Assembly (NCBI GenBank): GCA_943736015.1
Contig: OX031057.1
Location: 39,704,501 to 39,768,500, forward strand
Origin: Tridacna crocea
Lineage: Eukaryota; Mollusca; Bivalvia; Cardiida; Cardiidae
DNA length: 64,000 nucleotides
Direction of reading: 5' to 3'
Part shown: positions 12,201 through 21,807 of the stretch, piece after piece
Numbering within the stretch: position 1 is the first letter of the stretch
How the letters are laid out: the number at the start of each line of letters is the position of its first letter
Made by a program: the position numbers and the translations under genes
The notes under the pieces: generated by a model
What the model was told of the DNA's origin: nothing
Seen by the model: the letters and a program-made list of their open reading frames with translations, nothing else
Databases searched by the model: none

Positions 12201-15200
12201 GTTATATTCCTCTAAAAAGCTACATGAACTTTTAGGGTTACTGGCATTTTCAGCTGTTTTGCACAATAATTTCTGCAGATGAAGAGAAAATCTGTCACTT
12301 GGGCAATATTGAACCATTTACCACAGAATTTCCAGGTTAACTCTTTACCACACGAGAAAATTTTAGACTGGTCCAAATTGAAAGCATTTGCAGAAGACAA
12401 AATAAACGTAACTCAAGAATTGAAATTCAATTTCTGCAGGGTAGAAAACATTGTGGGAAAAGGAGAAAATGCTGGTTACCAGCATTTTCTCCTTTTCCCA
12501 CAATGTTTTCAGAAGGCTTCTGTTGTAAAAACCAGGGATTGTTTGGTAAAGGGTTAAATTGCTGTCTGTAATCAATGCTTGCAATTTGGCTGCGGCTACA
12601 TTTATTTGATGTGGTTAGAAATTAAATTGTCATCTGTAAATGTTTTTAATTTGGCCAGGTCTAAAATTTTTTCATATAGTAAAATGTCATATTTTCATAC
12701 AATATAACAATTGTACATTCTTACCTAACACCTCTTATGAATACAACATAGCCAAATGTTGGATCTGGTCTCAGCATATCATTGAGGTCGTAGGTCAGAC
12801 TCCCATCTGCGTTGGTGCCCAGTTTCCTGATAACTGTCTCACATTTCCACACCACCAGATCAGGATGCTCTCTCAACCAGCAGTTGGCTCCTTCCATGAT
12901 TGCACTAAACAGGGAAAAACACATAACTAAGATTTGTATTCTATATCTGAGATAATTATATTGCATCTACTGAAATAAGGTAAAATAACTAAACCACATA
13001 TCTTCATTTGAGAGAACTAAGTGGTCCAACAAAAAAAATCTAAGTAGCTGATAGACTACTGATTGTGGAGTAAGTGCCCTTGGTAAAAATAAAACTTGGT
13101 TGATCAAAACAAGATTGCAAGAAAATTGTCAAATCTGGTAAGTTCTATGTCTGATCAGGTCCGATTCTATTATGGCGTCCAGTCCCTTTCCACCTGGTGA
13201 ATTAATTTACCCACTGCTCAAATGCATTATCATAAGAAGGAATTCCATGAAAAAGATCGGTTAGTTGATATATAATTGATAAGAGAACATGAAGAACATG
13301 GCATATTCATGAATACTTGCTAGATGTCACTTTTAACCCTTTACCACACAATCCCTCACTCTGAGTGAGGGAGTAGCCTTTTGAAAATATTGTGGGAAAA
13401 GGAGAAAATGCTGGTAACCAGCATTATCTCCTATTCCCACAATGTTTTCTACTCTGCTAGAAAACAATTTTCAATTTTTGAATTACGTTTATTTTGTTGT
13501 CTGCAAGTGTTTTTAATTTGGACCAGTCTAAAATTTTGTCGTTTGGTAAAAGGTTAAGTAAACTTTCCATACTTTTTCAGTTTCTTTTAGGTTAGACAAA
13601 CTTGTAGCTAGACAAGACCTACAACACCCATCATAAATACAAGTATGAAAAAGGCTGCATTGGGCAAAGAGTAGATCTCGACAAGCCTCAATTATATTGG
13701 TCTCGGACTTATAATTTACAAATGACAAAACATCTCCAATCTTATCTGTGATGTCTTGTTCAGTCTGTGACTCTGTAATTACAGTAGACATCTTTAAAAC
13801 TAGAGCGGTATAGATTTTGTAGTTCATGTCAACAGTGTCATATGAAAAACAAGAGGGCCATGATGGCCCTGTATTACTAATTCGTAAAAACACTACAAGC
13901 CAAACATTGCATTATTTGGCCAACTGGTTTCAAGCTTATGACCCCTGGTGTGGGGACAAACTTGACCCTAAGGCTATAATTTGGGCCCTCCTGGTAGAGG
14001 CCAACTAGGTAAAGCTACATGCAAAATTTGATAGCCCTAGACCTTATGGGTAGGTACAGGTAGATTTTAAAAAAAATCCAAATATGAGCCCATGTAAAAC
14101 TTGTGACCCCCAGGATGGGGCCAAATTTAATCCAAGGGCTACAATTTGGGCACTTTTTGGTAGACAACCACTTGATAAAGCTAGATGCAAAATTGAGAAG
14201 GGCTAGGCCTTATGGCTTGGTACGAGAAGATTTTTAAAGTTTTCCCTATATAAGCCCATATAAACTTGTGTGACAACCCCCCCCCCCCTTCCCCGCTATC
14301 ATTTAAGCACCCCTGGTAGAGGTCTACTAGATAAAGCTACATGCCAAATTTGGAAGCCCTAGGCCCTATGGCTAGGTACCAGAAGTATTTTAAAGTTTTC
14401 CCTATATAAGCCCATATAAAACTTGTCCAATTTTGACCCCAGGGCTATAATTTGAAGGAACTTGGTAGAGGTCCACTAAATAAAGCTACATGCCAAATTT
14501 GGTAGCCCTAGGCCTAATGGTTTCAGGGAAGAAGATTTTTTAAAAAGTTCAATATTGTTCAGTTTGGTTGCCATGGCAACTAGAGTTTTTGAAGGAATAA
14601 TTAAAATTCTTTCAAATAATTCCGAAGACGGCCATGGCAGGATCATTTCTGTGGAATTTCATCAAAATTGGATGGGTAGTTTCAGAGAAGATGTTTGAAA
14701 TAAAAGTTAATGAACGCACGGGGGACGCACGGACGCACGATGAACACCGAGCCATGACATAAGCCCGCTGGCCTTTGGCCAGTGGAGCTAAAAAACATAA
14801 AATTATTTTCTATGGTGTGTACTTGGCCACTGTCATCCTCCATGGCCACAGACCTGCGATCAAGTCGATTTTGACCTCCAAAACCATACAGCCTTTTATT
14901 GGCTTTTACATATTGTAAGTGGTTTCCATTGAATCTGGAAGTCTCAGTGTTTCAAATAAAAGTAACGGTTCGTTATTTTGATGTTGATTATTATATTTAC
15001 ATTCCAAAGAGTTTGATTCTTAAAAAAGTATATCTTCAAATAAATTTCGAGTAAGGCCAGCACATGCAGTCAACTGAAACATTCTGTGTTCAAAAAAAGA
15101 AGCCAACCTGTGGATGTTTTGTCTGTCATGTCTGATCTAAACCATATGTGATGCGTTTATATATCAGATGGAAAATTTGTAGGGATTTGACTGATAAACA

Positions 15201-15906
15201 TAGATCTATGGACAACCTAAAGTTATCAAATGTTGGTTTCACTTTTCCTTTGACATTTCCTATTTTCAGGCATCTTGGCATGATATCAATGTAAGACAAT
15301 GGAGGGATATCCTGGACTGGTCTGACAGATGTCTGGTATACTCCCATAACCTGTATAAAATAAGTCAATAAATGAGAAGTTTATATCAATCAAAAAAGTT
15401 GCAGGTCACAAAAAAGGAGGGGGATTGAATGAAAAGTTCAATTAATAGCCGAATATAAAATCAAGTTTAACCTCCTCAAACATTTTCGTCTGCTGTTAAT
15501 ATTATAATGTCAGTCACTCAAACGAAATTATTTCCAAACTATATTGGCCACACACATACAAATGACTGGAAAATGCTGGTTAAAATATTTTACGGATTTG
15601 TGAAGTTCGAGTTCTTGCTAATGACTGATAAATAATTCATGCATTTAATATAATTATACTAGAGTTATCTGTGTTGAACTGAGCAGTTTTTTTTTATTAA
15701 ATAAAAGGACTCGCTTGTTTTGCAGGTATTGTAGGAAATTGTTTTTCATTCCCTTCCGTAAATTTTCAACAATTCTCAGAAATTACCGGTTATTTCATAT
15801 ATGCATTACTTACCTCCTCATAACTTGGGGGCGGAAGTAAGAAAGCAGCATCTGATGCCGTAAAGGGCTGGAGTGCCTCCAGGAATGGATCACCAGACTT
15901 TGCCAT
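3232..15906 (-). CDS. Nine-exon gene, unrecognised protein with PPxY motif and repeated ~100-aa unit (3' partial)
   Basis: Exons, in order of transcription: 15906-15814, 15350-15217, 12904-12725, 10765-10658, 9794-9655, 8423-8256, 5837-5722, 4300-4246, 3462-3232. All joins keep one open frame (408 codons plus one base) and all have AG acceptors and GT donors; the donor after 15217 (GTTGTC) is the only poor one. I chose the ATG at 15906, which opens MAKSGDPFLEALQ. A cryptic PPPSYEEV stretch near residue 26-33 gives a PPxY, the motif that WW domains of NEDD4-type ligases bind. From about residue 70 a unit recurs: an F-rich helix ending in a WL-like pair, a strand such as LVVWKCETV or IRIVNIQ, a variable linker, then a strand such as VIRIFYILG or TCRLFYVIS. 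I count three units and the start of a fourth (FETMTQTMDRIDAWL). No signal peptide or membrane segment. I do not recognise the family. The next exon is not visible before the window edge, so the C-terminus is missing. Exon joins are inference from phase and splice sites. Confidence 0.72.
3660..3888 (+). mobile_element. MITE-B copy
   Basis: TTAACCCTTTACTCCACAAG and TGGAGTAAAGGGTTAA ends; core GGTGAAATTGTTCGTC / GGGCAATTTCACCTTTT. Layout as MITE-A, stem sequence different. Confidence 0.85.
4321..4543 (+). mobile_element. MITE-A copy
   Basis: Left TTAACCCTTTACCACAC kept, right end worn (GGCAAAGAGTTCA). Intron after exon 7 of the left-hand gene. Confidence 0.8.
4595..4665. repeat. Family-D short palindrome (ACAGTGTAGATCAAGATCAG)
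   Basis: ATGGACAGTGTAGATCAAGT and the inverse CTGACCTACACTGTCCAT pair. The best sister copy is at 24600-24660; worn ones are at 10030-10125, 10505-10590, 26110-26180, 26545-26605, 28520-28555 and 33475-33500. Confidence 0.65.
4858..5605 (-). mobile_element. 748-bp TIR element with 21-bp flanking direct repeats
   Basis: The ends are inverted (GCAAGGCTGACA at 4858, TGTCAGCCTTGC at 5594-5605; about 16 of 20 bases match). Directly outside lie 21-base direct repeats, 4837-4857 and 5606-5626, both TTAAGAGTA[C/T]CTGTAGC-like, matching at 19 of 21 bases. On the minus strand it has a TATA box (GGTATATATGG, near 5240-5250) and an open frame from ATG 5172 to stop 5008 (54 aa, begins MPKTKQTRGRTKQRRP, well-placed Kozak). 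Beyond the stop, another frame stays open toward the end. It looks like the promoter and start of a longer element reduced by deletion. Superfamily unknown. Confidence 0.55.
5239..5250 (-). promoter_or_regulatory. TATA box inside the 748-bp TIR element
   Basis: GGTATATATGG on the minus strand is followed after about 70 bases by the ATG at 5172. The GC-rich stretch just upstream and the spacing suit a pol II core promoter of the element. Confidence 0.35.
5933..7025 (+). mobile_element. AACAAGAGCGGC-type element with ~156-bp tandem units
   Basis: It opens AAACAAGAGCGGCAAGTTGT and ends GACGGGCGCATAAAAATG after a CCCG run (6956-6977). Between lie six units of about 156 bp, each starting near GGACAAAATTCAAGTATGAA (6002, 6157, 6314, 6469, 6626, 6781). 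The layout (hairpin start, tandem units, GC-rich tail, A-rich end) matches the 952-3136 element with unrelated unit sequence. Confidence 0.6.
7051..7074. repeat. (TA)n microsatellite
   Basis: Twelve uninterrupted TA steps between the 156-bp-unit element and a worn MITE-A. Confidence 0.9.
7139..7340 (-). mobile_element. MITE-A, worn copy
   Basis: TCTTTACCAAATAACAAG start and TTTTCAAAGGGTTA end; core reduced to AAATGCTGTTTACCAACATT. The pogo-like element follows at once. Confidence 0.6.
7343..8168. mobile_element. Pogo/Tigger-like non-autonomous transposon (826 bp, TA target)
   Basis: The ends read CAGTCCACTCC...ACGAGATCGG and, inverted, CAGTGCACTCC...GCGAGATCGC, each flanked by TA. Blocks such as TATAACG and GGTTACAACGAGG are repeated inside near both ends, as in Tc1/pogo-group elements. 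No transposase frame is left. It stands in the intron between exons 6 and 7 of the left-hand gene, inside or against a worn MITE-A copy. Confidence 0.6.
8507..8735 (-). mobile_element. MITE-A copy
   Basis: CTCTTTACCAAACAAC start, GTTTGGGAAAGGGTTA end, intact core; the left TTAA has become TTGA. It starts just upstream (in gene sense) of exon 6 of the left-hand gene. Confidence 0.85.
9855..10020 (-). mobile_element. MITE-A, core lost
   Basis: Both ends are present (TTAACCCTTTACC, GTGGTAAAGGGATAA) but the palindrome is gone; only TTTTTCCACAAAG remains. Confidence 0.7.
10796..11026 (-). mobile_element. MITE-A copy, worn ends
   Basis: TTTTACCAAATCACAAC start and GTGTGGTATGGGTT end; core AAATGCTGGTTACCAGCATT intact. 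Confidence 0.75.
11046..11282 (+). mobile_element. MITE-A, worn copy
   Basis: CCTTTACCACACCATTC start, TAATGACCCGAGGAAAAAGG and AAATGCTGGTAACTAGC inside; shares its right border with the next copy. Confidence 0.6.
11283..11511 (-). mobile_element. MITE-A copy, near consensus
   Basis: TTAACTCTTTACCACACG to GTGGTAATGGGTTAA. Stem state ACTGTGG / CCACAGT. Confidence 0.92.
11890..12002 (-). mobile_element. tRNA-like SINE head
   Basis: The minus strand reads TTGGCTCAGTGGTTAAGGTA (A box) and TGGGGTTCAGAACC (B box), followed by an A/T-rich tail. A weaker relative is at 8870-8955 (minus, ATGGCTCAGTGGTTAAC). Confidence 0.5.
12337..12557 (-). mobile_element. MITE-A copy, near consensus
   Basis: TTAACTCTTTACCACACG to GTTTGGTAAAGGGTTAA. 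Stem state ATTGTGG / CCACAAT. Confidence 0.92.
13333..13557 (+). mobile_element. MITE-A copy, near consensus
   Basis: TTAACCCTTTACCACACAAT to GTTTGGTAAAAGGTTAA; one stem change (CATTATCTCCTATTCCC). Confidence 0.92.
13558..13840 (-). other. Unassigned open reading stretch inside intron 2 of the left-hand gene
   Basis: The minus strand reads MSTVITESQTEQDITDKI, then SFVNYKSETNIIEACRD, then CSLFHTCIYDGCCRSC without a stop for more than 80 codons after an ATG near 13791. An AG acceptor (TAATTACAG) lies within it and it ends near a MITE-A copy. The composition looks protein-like, but its frame has not been shown to join the neighbouring exons. It may be an optional exon, a small separate gene or chance. 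Confidence 0.25.
13848..14795 (+). mobile_element. AACAAGAGGGCC-type element, second copy with different units
   Basis: It opens AACAAGAGGGCCATGATGG and ends with the inverted repeat CTGGCCTTTGGCCAG followed by TGGAGCTAAAA (14768-14794). Internal units of roughly 165 bp repeat GATAAAGCTACATGC and TTTGGTAGCCCTAGGCC four to five times, and a GGACGCACGGACGCACGATG tail lies just before the end. A run of 13 C lies at 14279-14291. It sits in intron 2 of the left-hand gene. Confidence 0.55.
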
Positions 15907-15953
15907 TTGTAGTTCTTTTTGATGGAATGCCTATAAAGTAACGTACGTAGGTA

Positions 15954-16210
15954 AACCCCTTACCAGACGATCCTGGATTTTTATGCCCCCCACCCGCCCC
16001 TCACGAATGAGAAGCGCTTTGAAAATATTATAGGCCAAAGAAGAATATGCTAGTTAGCAGCATTTTTCATTTTCCCGTACTATTTTCGACTGGATAAAAG
16101 AATATTTCAAAATTTAGGCCTACAGCTAGAAGCCACATTTGATGTGCCATCTGCAAATGTTTTAAGTTTGAACAAGTCTACATTTTTGTCGTCGATCTTC
16201 TGAAGGTTAA
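15954..16210 (+). mobile_element. MITE-A, worn copy
   Basis: AACCCCTTACCAGACGATCC start, TGCTAGTTAGCAGCATTTT core, GAACAAGTCTACATTTTTGT near the right end. It lies 48 bases from the start codon of the left-hand gene, in its 5' region. Confidence 0.65.
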
Positions 16211-16290
16211 TGAACCTAGAACAATGCTTATTTTTTTTGGTCGAAATGGCCTGTTTTAAAATCATTCATGGGTCTAAGGCCTATATCCAT

Positions 16291-17277
16291 CCCTAGTTTA
16301 AAGGTGGGTATTTAGAATTTTCACATCCCATCAAATTGAAAAATATATACACGACAAAAAAAGTTCCCGGCCTCTTGTACTTTGGAATACCCAGGAATGA
16401 AACCTACTTTGTCAGTTTGACAAACCCTTCTCCTCTTACAATAACTTCTTAGTGTAATCAGAAAGTGACAGAATCCTTTCTCTGAAGCTATGACCTTCAA
16501 TATGATTAAATCACAGACTGATCAGGATTGTGTATAAATTTACTGAATCTTAGTATATTGGGCTGAAATTTATATAAAAAAAAAAAACACACATACAAAT
16601 CATCAATAATTAAGAATCGTAAAATTGCAAAAATAAAAAATCTTTTGATGGCATACCCTTGAAAGACTACGTAGCGTCTTAACCCATTACCAGACAATCC
16701 CTATTTTTGACGCCCCTAAGAAAGAAGCCATTTGAAAACACTATGGGAAAAGGAGAAAATGCTGGTAACCAGCATTTTCTCCTTTTCCCAGTGTGTTTTG
16801 TACCCTTCCCAGAACAAATTTCTATTTTTTAGTCACCTTTATTTTGTAGTCTGCAAATGCTTTCAATTTGGACCAGTCTAAAATTTTCTCGTGTGGTAAA
16901 GAGTTAAGATATTTTTGGATTTTCCGACAAAAAATTAAAAAAAACATTGTGGGAATGTTAAGTGACTGGCACGTGACTAATGACGCTTAAATTTAATAAA
17001 ACAACAAACATGTAATTATTTTCCATAATGTCTTCTTCGGACGCTATGTTTGAAGCTTCGTCTGTATATTTCCGGTATGAAGATGAGCGAGTTGCTCATA
17101 TAAAAATAGACCGTGTTTCCCATCGTTGTCGACCTGGTCTGTGGTAAATCTCTAATTTCTCTTGTTGTCGGATGGTTTTCGACTACTGGGTTTTTATAAA
17201 TGAAAATTAAAAGGCTTTGCGAGAATAAGGAAGATTTTTTGTTTTCTTGTAAAATGTTCGCACCAAATTCTGAAGGG
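16291..17277 (+). repeat. Inverted segmental duplication, copy 1 (interrupted)
   Basis: TTTAAAGGTGGGTATTTAGA, ACAAATCATCAATAATTAAG, GTGACTGGCACGTGACT and ACGCTATGTTTGAA occur here in order and again, inverted, at 30667-31216. This copy holds a MITE-A (16679-16907) and about 220 extra bases (16350-16570) that the other lacks. No coding sequence recognised. Confidence 0.8.
16679..16907 (+). mobile_element. MITE-A copy with a visible empty site elsewhere
   Basis: TTAA at both ends (16679-16682, 16904-16907). The flanks CTACGTAGCGTC and GATATTTTTGGATTT are joined by one TTAA in the duplicate at 31021-31060. Confidence 0.95.
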
Positions 17278-17354
17278 TGGGTGGATTACCAGAACATCGA
17301 ATGTTGAGAACATTACATATGCAAGGTTTGCTATTGAGTAAAACGTTTACAAGT

Positions 17355-17515
17355 ACGTCCCTTCACTATGTGGTGTCTGCGGTCGTGAGGTTGAGCGTCG
17401 GCCTCATTGGCCCACTGGGCACATTCGGCGCGAGTACATGTGTAGTTCCCGGGAAGCAGAATCGTGAGAGATTAGTATAAGTTGTCAGAACTTGTTTCTA
17501 AATCGATGTGAAATA
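17355..17515 (+). mobile_element. tRNA-derived SINE with shared core
   Basis: A worn tRNA-like head (GAGGTTGAGCGTCGG) is followed by TTCGGCGCGAGTAC, CCCGGGAAGCAGAATC and GAGATTAGTATAAGTTG, then AACTTGTTTCTAAATCGATG. The same core follows in the copy at 29497-29695. It resembles the core shared by several metazoan SINE families, from memory. Confidence 0.6.
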
Positions 17516-18241
17516 AATATATTTGAACTAATCATGTATGTATACTCGTATAATAGTATACCTGCGAACTATACTACTGGAGAGCCTACGTGAAGAAATG
17601 ACCCACTTAGTCAAAATTTCAGCCAGACAGCGGTTATTATTGAAATTCTAGAGGAGGGGGGGGACCCCAGACCCCATTGCTGGATCTACGATGGGTCTAC
17701 TCCTCCACCTTTGGCCTCACATCTTTTCAGATGTATGTCACCTTAACTGGTCTTGACTCTACATGCTTAAACGAGGATGTTATAATAATAAAAAAAAATC
17801 AGGTAGACAGAGGTTACTTTGAAATTCCAGGGGCGGGGTTCGAACCCCTCGGACCCCTGGGCTGGATCGGCCGATGTGCCTACTGTCACCACAAATGCTT
17901 TAAAATGTATTTCACCTTAACTGATATTGACCCTCCATGTTTAACGAGGACAGGAGAATGGATAATGTCGTGTTTAAAATGTTGTGAAATAGATGATTTA
18001 GCCGACTAGAAACAAGTAAACAAACATATTATTTACCTCTTTATTGCCTTCAAATCACATTTTTAGGGAATATTGGTCCATATACAATATATTGCTGCCT
18101 CTACCGTACAGGTATTACCTAAATAACGTTAGCTTTGGAAAGGGACTCTATAAGCTCTTATCAGCTTTCGTCCCAATCCATTTGTATGTTTATATATACA
18201 ATAAAATACGTTTAAATCTAAAAATCTAAATAACGTTAGTC

Positions 18242-18474
18242 TTAACCCTTTACCCCATAAGGCATTTGTATGGTATCTCTAATTGACCCTAAATAACAGC
18301 AAGGATGAAGCCGTGTCTTATGTACGTGTATTTGACACCTTTTGATAGCTTAGAAAACATTGTGACAAAAGGTGAAATTGCTCGTCACGAGCAATTTCAC
18401 ATTTTGCCACAATGTTTTCCAAAGGCCCCTACTAGCTATGCGTAGAAATGAGTATCTATGGAGTAAAGGGTTAA
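18242..18474 (+). mobile_element. MITE-B copy
   Basis: TTAACCCTTTACCCCATAAG start, GAGTAAAGGGTTAA end; core GGTGAAATTGCTCGTCACGA / GCAATTTCAC. Confidence 0.88.
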
Positions 18475-18548
18475 ATGTTCACATTTTTTTTCTCTTCAAA
18501 GATCAAATTACCATTTGAAAAGAAAAAAGGTTTGGTGTTTCCTTTTGA

Positions 18549-18760
18549 TTAACTCTTTTACCAGATGACAAAGTTTATGGGTTCGCCCTGATTGCAAATG
18601 AAAACCTTGATTTTTTTTTTAATGAAGTGATTTACCTGGTAGAAAACATCGTGGGAACGGAGAAAATATTGTTGATACTAGCATATGCTCCATTCCCACA
18701 ATCTCTTCGAAAGCCTTCTTTCTCGGGCTTGTTGAAACTCGGGGTTGTGTAAAGGGACAA
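18549..18760 (-). mobile_element. MITE-A, worn copy
   Basis: TTAACTCTTTTACCAGATGA start; core degraded (AATATTGTTGATACTAGCAT); stem ATCGTGG kept on one side only. Confidence 0.6.
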
Positions 18761-19067
18761 CTACTAATCAATATTTGAAGATAACCCCGGGTTTTCTTTC
18801 TTCAAACGTGACACGGATATTTTTTTTTTAGATCTAGTCAGAGGTTTAACCTTAATTTGCAAAAAAGGAGCTTAAAACTTGATGATCACGCTACCGATGT
18901 ATAACATGTTGTTTACAAATAGTTTCAAATCTGACATGAAGCTGCTGATTTCTAAATATCCCGAGTTTTCAGCGCACGAAAGGTTGCGTAACAATTTGGT
19001 AAAAGGAACAGGAGTCTTATAGTATTGAACCTGTTCTCTCAGTCGGCACAATTTCTCCCGTCAATTC

Positions 19068-19294
19068 TTAACCCATTACCACAATCCCTACTTTTGACGC
19101 CCCTTAGGAAGAAGCCTTCAGAAAACATTGTGGGAATAGGAGAAAATGCTGGTAACCAGCATTTTCTCCTTTTCCCACAATGTTTTCTACCCTTCACATA
19201 ACAAATTTCAAATTTTCAATCACTTTTATTTTGTCGTCTACAAATGCTTTCAATTTGGACAAGCCTAAAATATTGTCGTTTGGTAATGGGTTAA
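19068..19294 (+). mobile_element. MITE-A copy, near consensus
   Basis: TTAACCCATTACCACAATCC to GGTAATGGGTTAA; core intact. Confidence 0.92.
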
Positions 19295-19617
19295 GTCACG
19301 TTTGATTTGTTTTCTGCAAATGATTTGAATATTGTCGAGTCTTAAAGTCGTCGTTTAAAATTGGTTTTAAGCGTTTAAACATTAAAATAAAAAAAAAAAG
19401 ATAGTTTTTTAAGTGCAATGCATGGTGTCTATTCTGCAAAATTCTGGAAAAAAAATATATAAGTAACGTGCATAATATGGTGTGAAAACTTTCGACTTGT
19501 TAAAATGAACGGTTAACGTTTTACTCCCTAAGATTTCTGAATAAAATGTTTGAACAGTGCAGGAAAAGTAGAAGTATCATTTTTAGAGCAACTTTTATTT
19601 TCTTTCCGAATGATTGT

Positions 19618-19850
19618 TTATTCCATTACCATGCAATGCCAACTTATAAACGACTTTGAAGAAAGAAGCTTTTTGAAAGACTATTAAAAACAAGAAAAAA
19701 TGCTTATTAAATTGTCATTTTCTCCATTTTCAACAATGTTTTCTACTCTAAGATAATTTCCATCATCTGAGCAACATTTTTATTGTCACCTGCAAGTGCT
19801 TTTATTTCGGACCAGTCCAGAATTATGTCGTTTGATAGGGTAATAATAGT
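19618..19850 (+). mobile_element. MITE-A, worn copy
   Basis: TCCATTACCATGCAATGCC start, CAAGTGCTTTTATTTCGGAC and TTATGTCGTTTGATAGGGT at the right. Confidence 0.6.
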
Positions 19851-20187
19851 TGTCTTTCTAAACATGTGCGTAAAAAAGCCCAAGATTCGCCGTTGAGATA
19901 AGTCGATTAAGTGTCCAACTTTATGAGAAAACTAGTAAACAAAGCTTACCAGGCAAGTTCATTTTAAGGGACAAAGTTTGTAAAGGAATATATCGGACAA
20001 TGGACAAACTTGCCAACATTTTGGGAGGTCCAATTTAAAATCACCTTTCCTGTGAGTGGCGATTCTGCTACGGTTCCAACTTTTGGTCAGAACGCTGTTC
20101 TCGTCCTCGCGAGTGAATCATAGCGGGAACAGCAACATTGCAGTAAAAACGCCTCCATAGTAGAAGCGCGTCAGAAGCTTCACATGA

Positions 20188-20680
20188 TCACCACTTTACT
20201 GCAATTGTTTCAATGACTTCGATCAAAGCAATTGTGTATATGCTTGAGATCGCACAGCGCGTACCGCGGCGTTCTGCAGTTTTGCTTGGACGCCTTTGAA
20301 TTATCAACGTAGTATGACAGCACTTGGTTAAAACGTAGCGGAACCGCTGTGGACTCGAAGCACAGCGTATCGTTACAAAAGCGTCAAGACATTTGTCCAC
20401 CTGGCAGGCCTGATTCAAGTGCTTTCTTAAAGTTGGTGTCACTCTTTTGGATTCTAGGATCAACTTTTTTCAATATCTCATCAAACATGAGAGGCTGCAT
20501 TCTCATAAAGTTGAAAATGAAGTCCTGTGTTCCATCTAGAGTTCTCTCATAAGCTTGTTATGATGACCTATCATCTCTCTGGAGATTAACGGACTCAGAA
20601 CATTTTTGTACTCTTTCTCTGTTTGGATTTCCTTTCAAAAGCCAATCCTACCAATGTATTCTTCATTATCGCAAGCTGGT
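20188..20680 (-). pseudogene. PIF/Harbinger transposase remnant
   Basis: On the minus strand the stretch at about 20545-20410 reads FNFMRMQPLMFDEILKKVD and then PRIQKSDTNFKKALESG. This matches the N-terminal block of PIF/Harbinger transposases, in which an F-x-RM-x-P pattern is followed by V-x-P-x-I-x-K-x-DT-x-x-RKA. Upstream, in another frame, RIGF and QTEKEYKNVLSPLISREM may be its start. Stops and frame changes break it and the catalytic DDE part was not found, so it is a dead fragment, perhaps inside a larger non-autonomous element. Confidence 0.6.
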
Positions 20681-21493
20681 ACGCGGCTACTGAAACATTT
20701 GATATATTTTCTTTGAATGCCGATGCATTCTCAACTGCTGTAAAAGCAGTTAAATCACCTTTTTTCGCAAAAGCGTGACAGAATTGCAGTTCGCGCGCTT
20801 AGGTTGTAGCAAGGTCGCAGCAGCAACTAAGTAACCGTAGACTAAACGCAGCTTGAAATCACATGACGTAGTGGAAGCGTATATAACCTCTTGAGGGCGC
20901 TGTAGAAGCGCAAATAGATCATGATCAGCATGGAGATGTCGTTATTGGAGCTTACTTAAAGCATACTGGACATGTTTAAGTCCCAACATGTTCACATATA
21001 GGCGCGCGTAAACAGTTTGGTGAAGCACCTTTAACTCTACAACTGCACAGTGGAATCGTCGCCCAATGGAATGGGGGAACAACGGTCAACACACACAAAA
21101 AAAAAATCATATTAACTTAAGACCCGTAACAAAATATGCAAAATTCGTGACGCATATATAGGTAGGGGTAGGCCTGCTGCTACAATACTACAGATTCGAG
21201 ACAGCTTTGCTTAATCATGAGACTAATATTTTTCAACTTGAGTGAAATTACAAAAATCTGAAGTGGGTCTAGACTTACCCCCATAATTTTTAGGCATTTG
21301 ACAAGAAGGTTTACTTCCATCAAAGTGCAAAATGTTGAAGCGCTGCTAATCCTAACCTGTAGGATTCAAATTGGTGAACGCGGGATGCAGCACCGGCGAT
21401 CCATAGGACTGAAGGGGGAGTTGGTTACTTCCGAAAAAATAGGAGGGAGAGGAGTCTTGTGATATATGACATTGGGTGGACTCACGACCAGAT

Positions 21494-21566
21494 GCCCGGC
21501 TAGCTCAGATGGTAGAACTGCGGTACTAGCTCATGGGTTTCGTGGGTTCGAAACCCTGGTCGGGCA
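21494..21566 (+). mobile_element. tRNA-like SINE head, copy 1
   Basis: GCCCGGC at the start can pair with GTCGGGC at the end; TAGCTCAGATGGTAG is a pol III A box and GGGTTCGAAACCC a B box. The T stem and D stem have mismatches, so I call it a tRNA-derived repeat, not a working tRNA. Confidence 0.55.
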
Positions 21567-21734
21567 CACTTTTCTCCCTTGATTTACTTCATTGGCGACG
21601 AGTTAAGTTGGTGAACGCGGGATGCAGCACCGGCGGTCTATGGGGACTGGAGGGGGAGTTGGTTACTCCCAAAAATCAGGAGGGGGACTGAGGAGTGTTG
21701 TGGTATATGACGTTGGGTGGACTCACGACCAAAT

Positions 21735-21807
21735 GCAAGGCTAGCTCAGATGGTAGAGCTGCTGTACTAGTGTTCCGGGGTCGTGGGTTCGAATCCCAAG
21801 TCGGGCA
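21735..21807 (+). mobile_element. tRNA-like SINE head, copy 2
   Basis: TAGCTCAGATGGTAGAGC (A box) and GGGTTCGAATCCC (B box) are intact, but the 5' acceptor strand (GCAAGGC) no longer pairs fully with GTCGGGC. Confidence 0.55.

Noticed and set aside
15126-15368. Exon 2 of the left-hand gene read through to the stop at 15126
   Set aside because: The read-through tail after KPTFDNF loses the repeat-unit pattern, while splicing at 15217 to 12904 restores it (NF, AIMEGANCWLREHPDL) and keeps phase; still, the donor is weak and read-through could occur.
21494-21566. A functional tRNA gene
   Set aside because: The acceptor stem pairs but the D and T stems have mismatches and no regular anticodon arm can be drawn; the block is part of a duplicated repeat.
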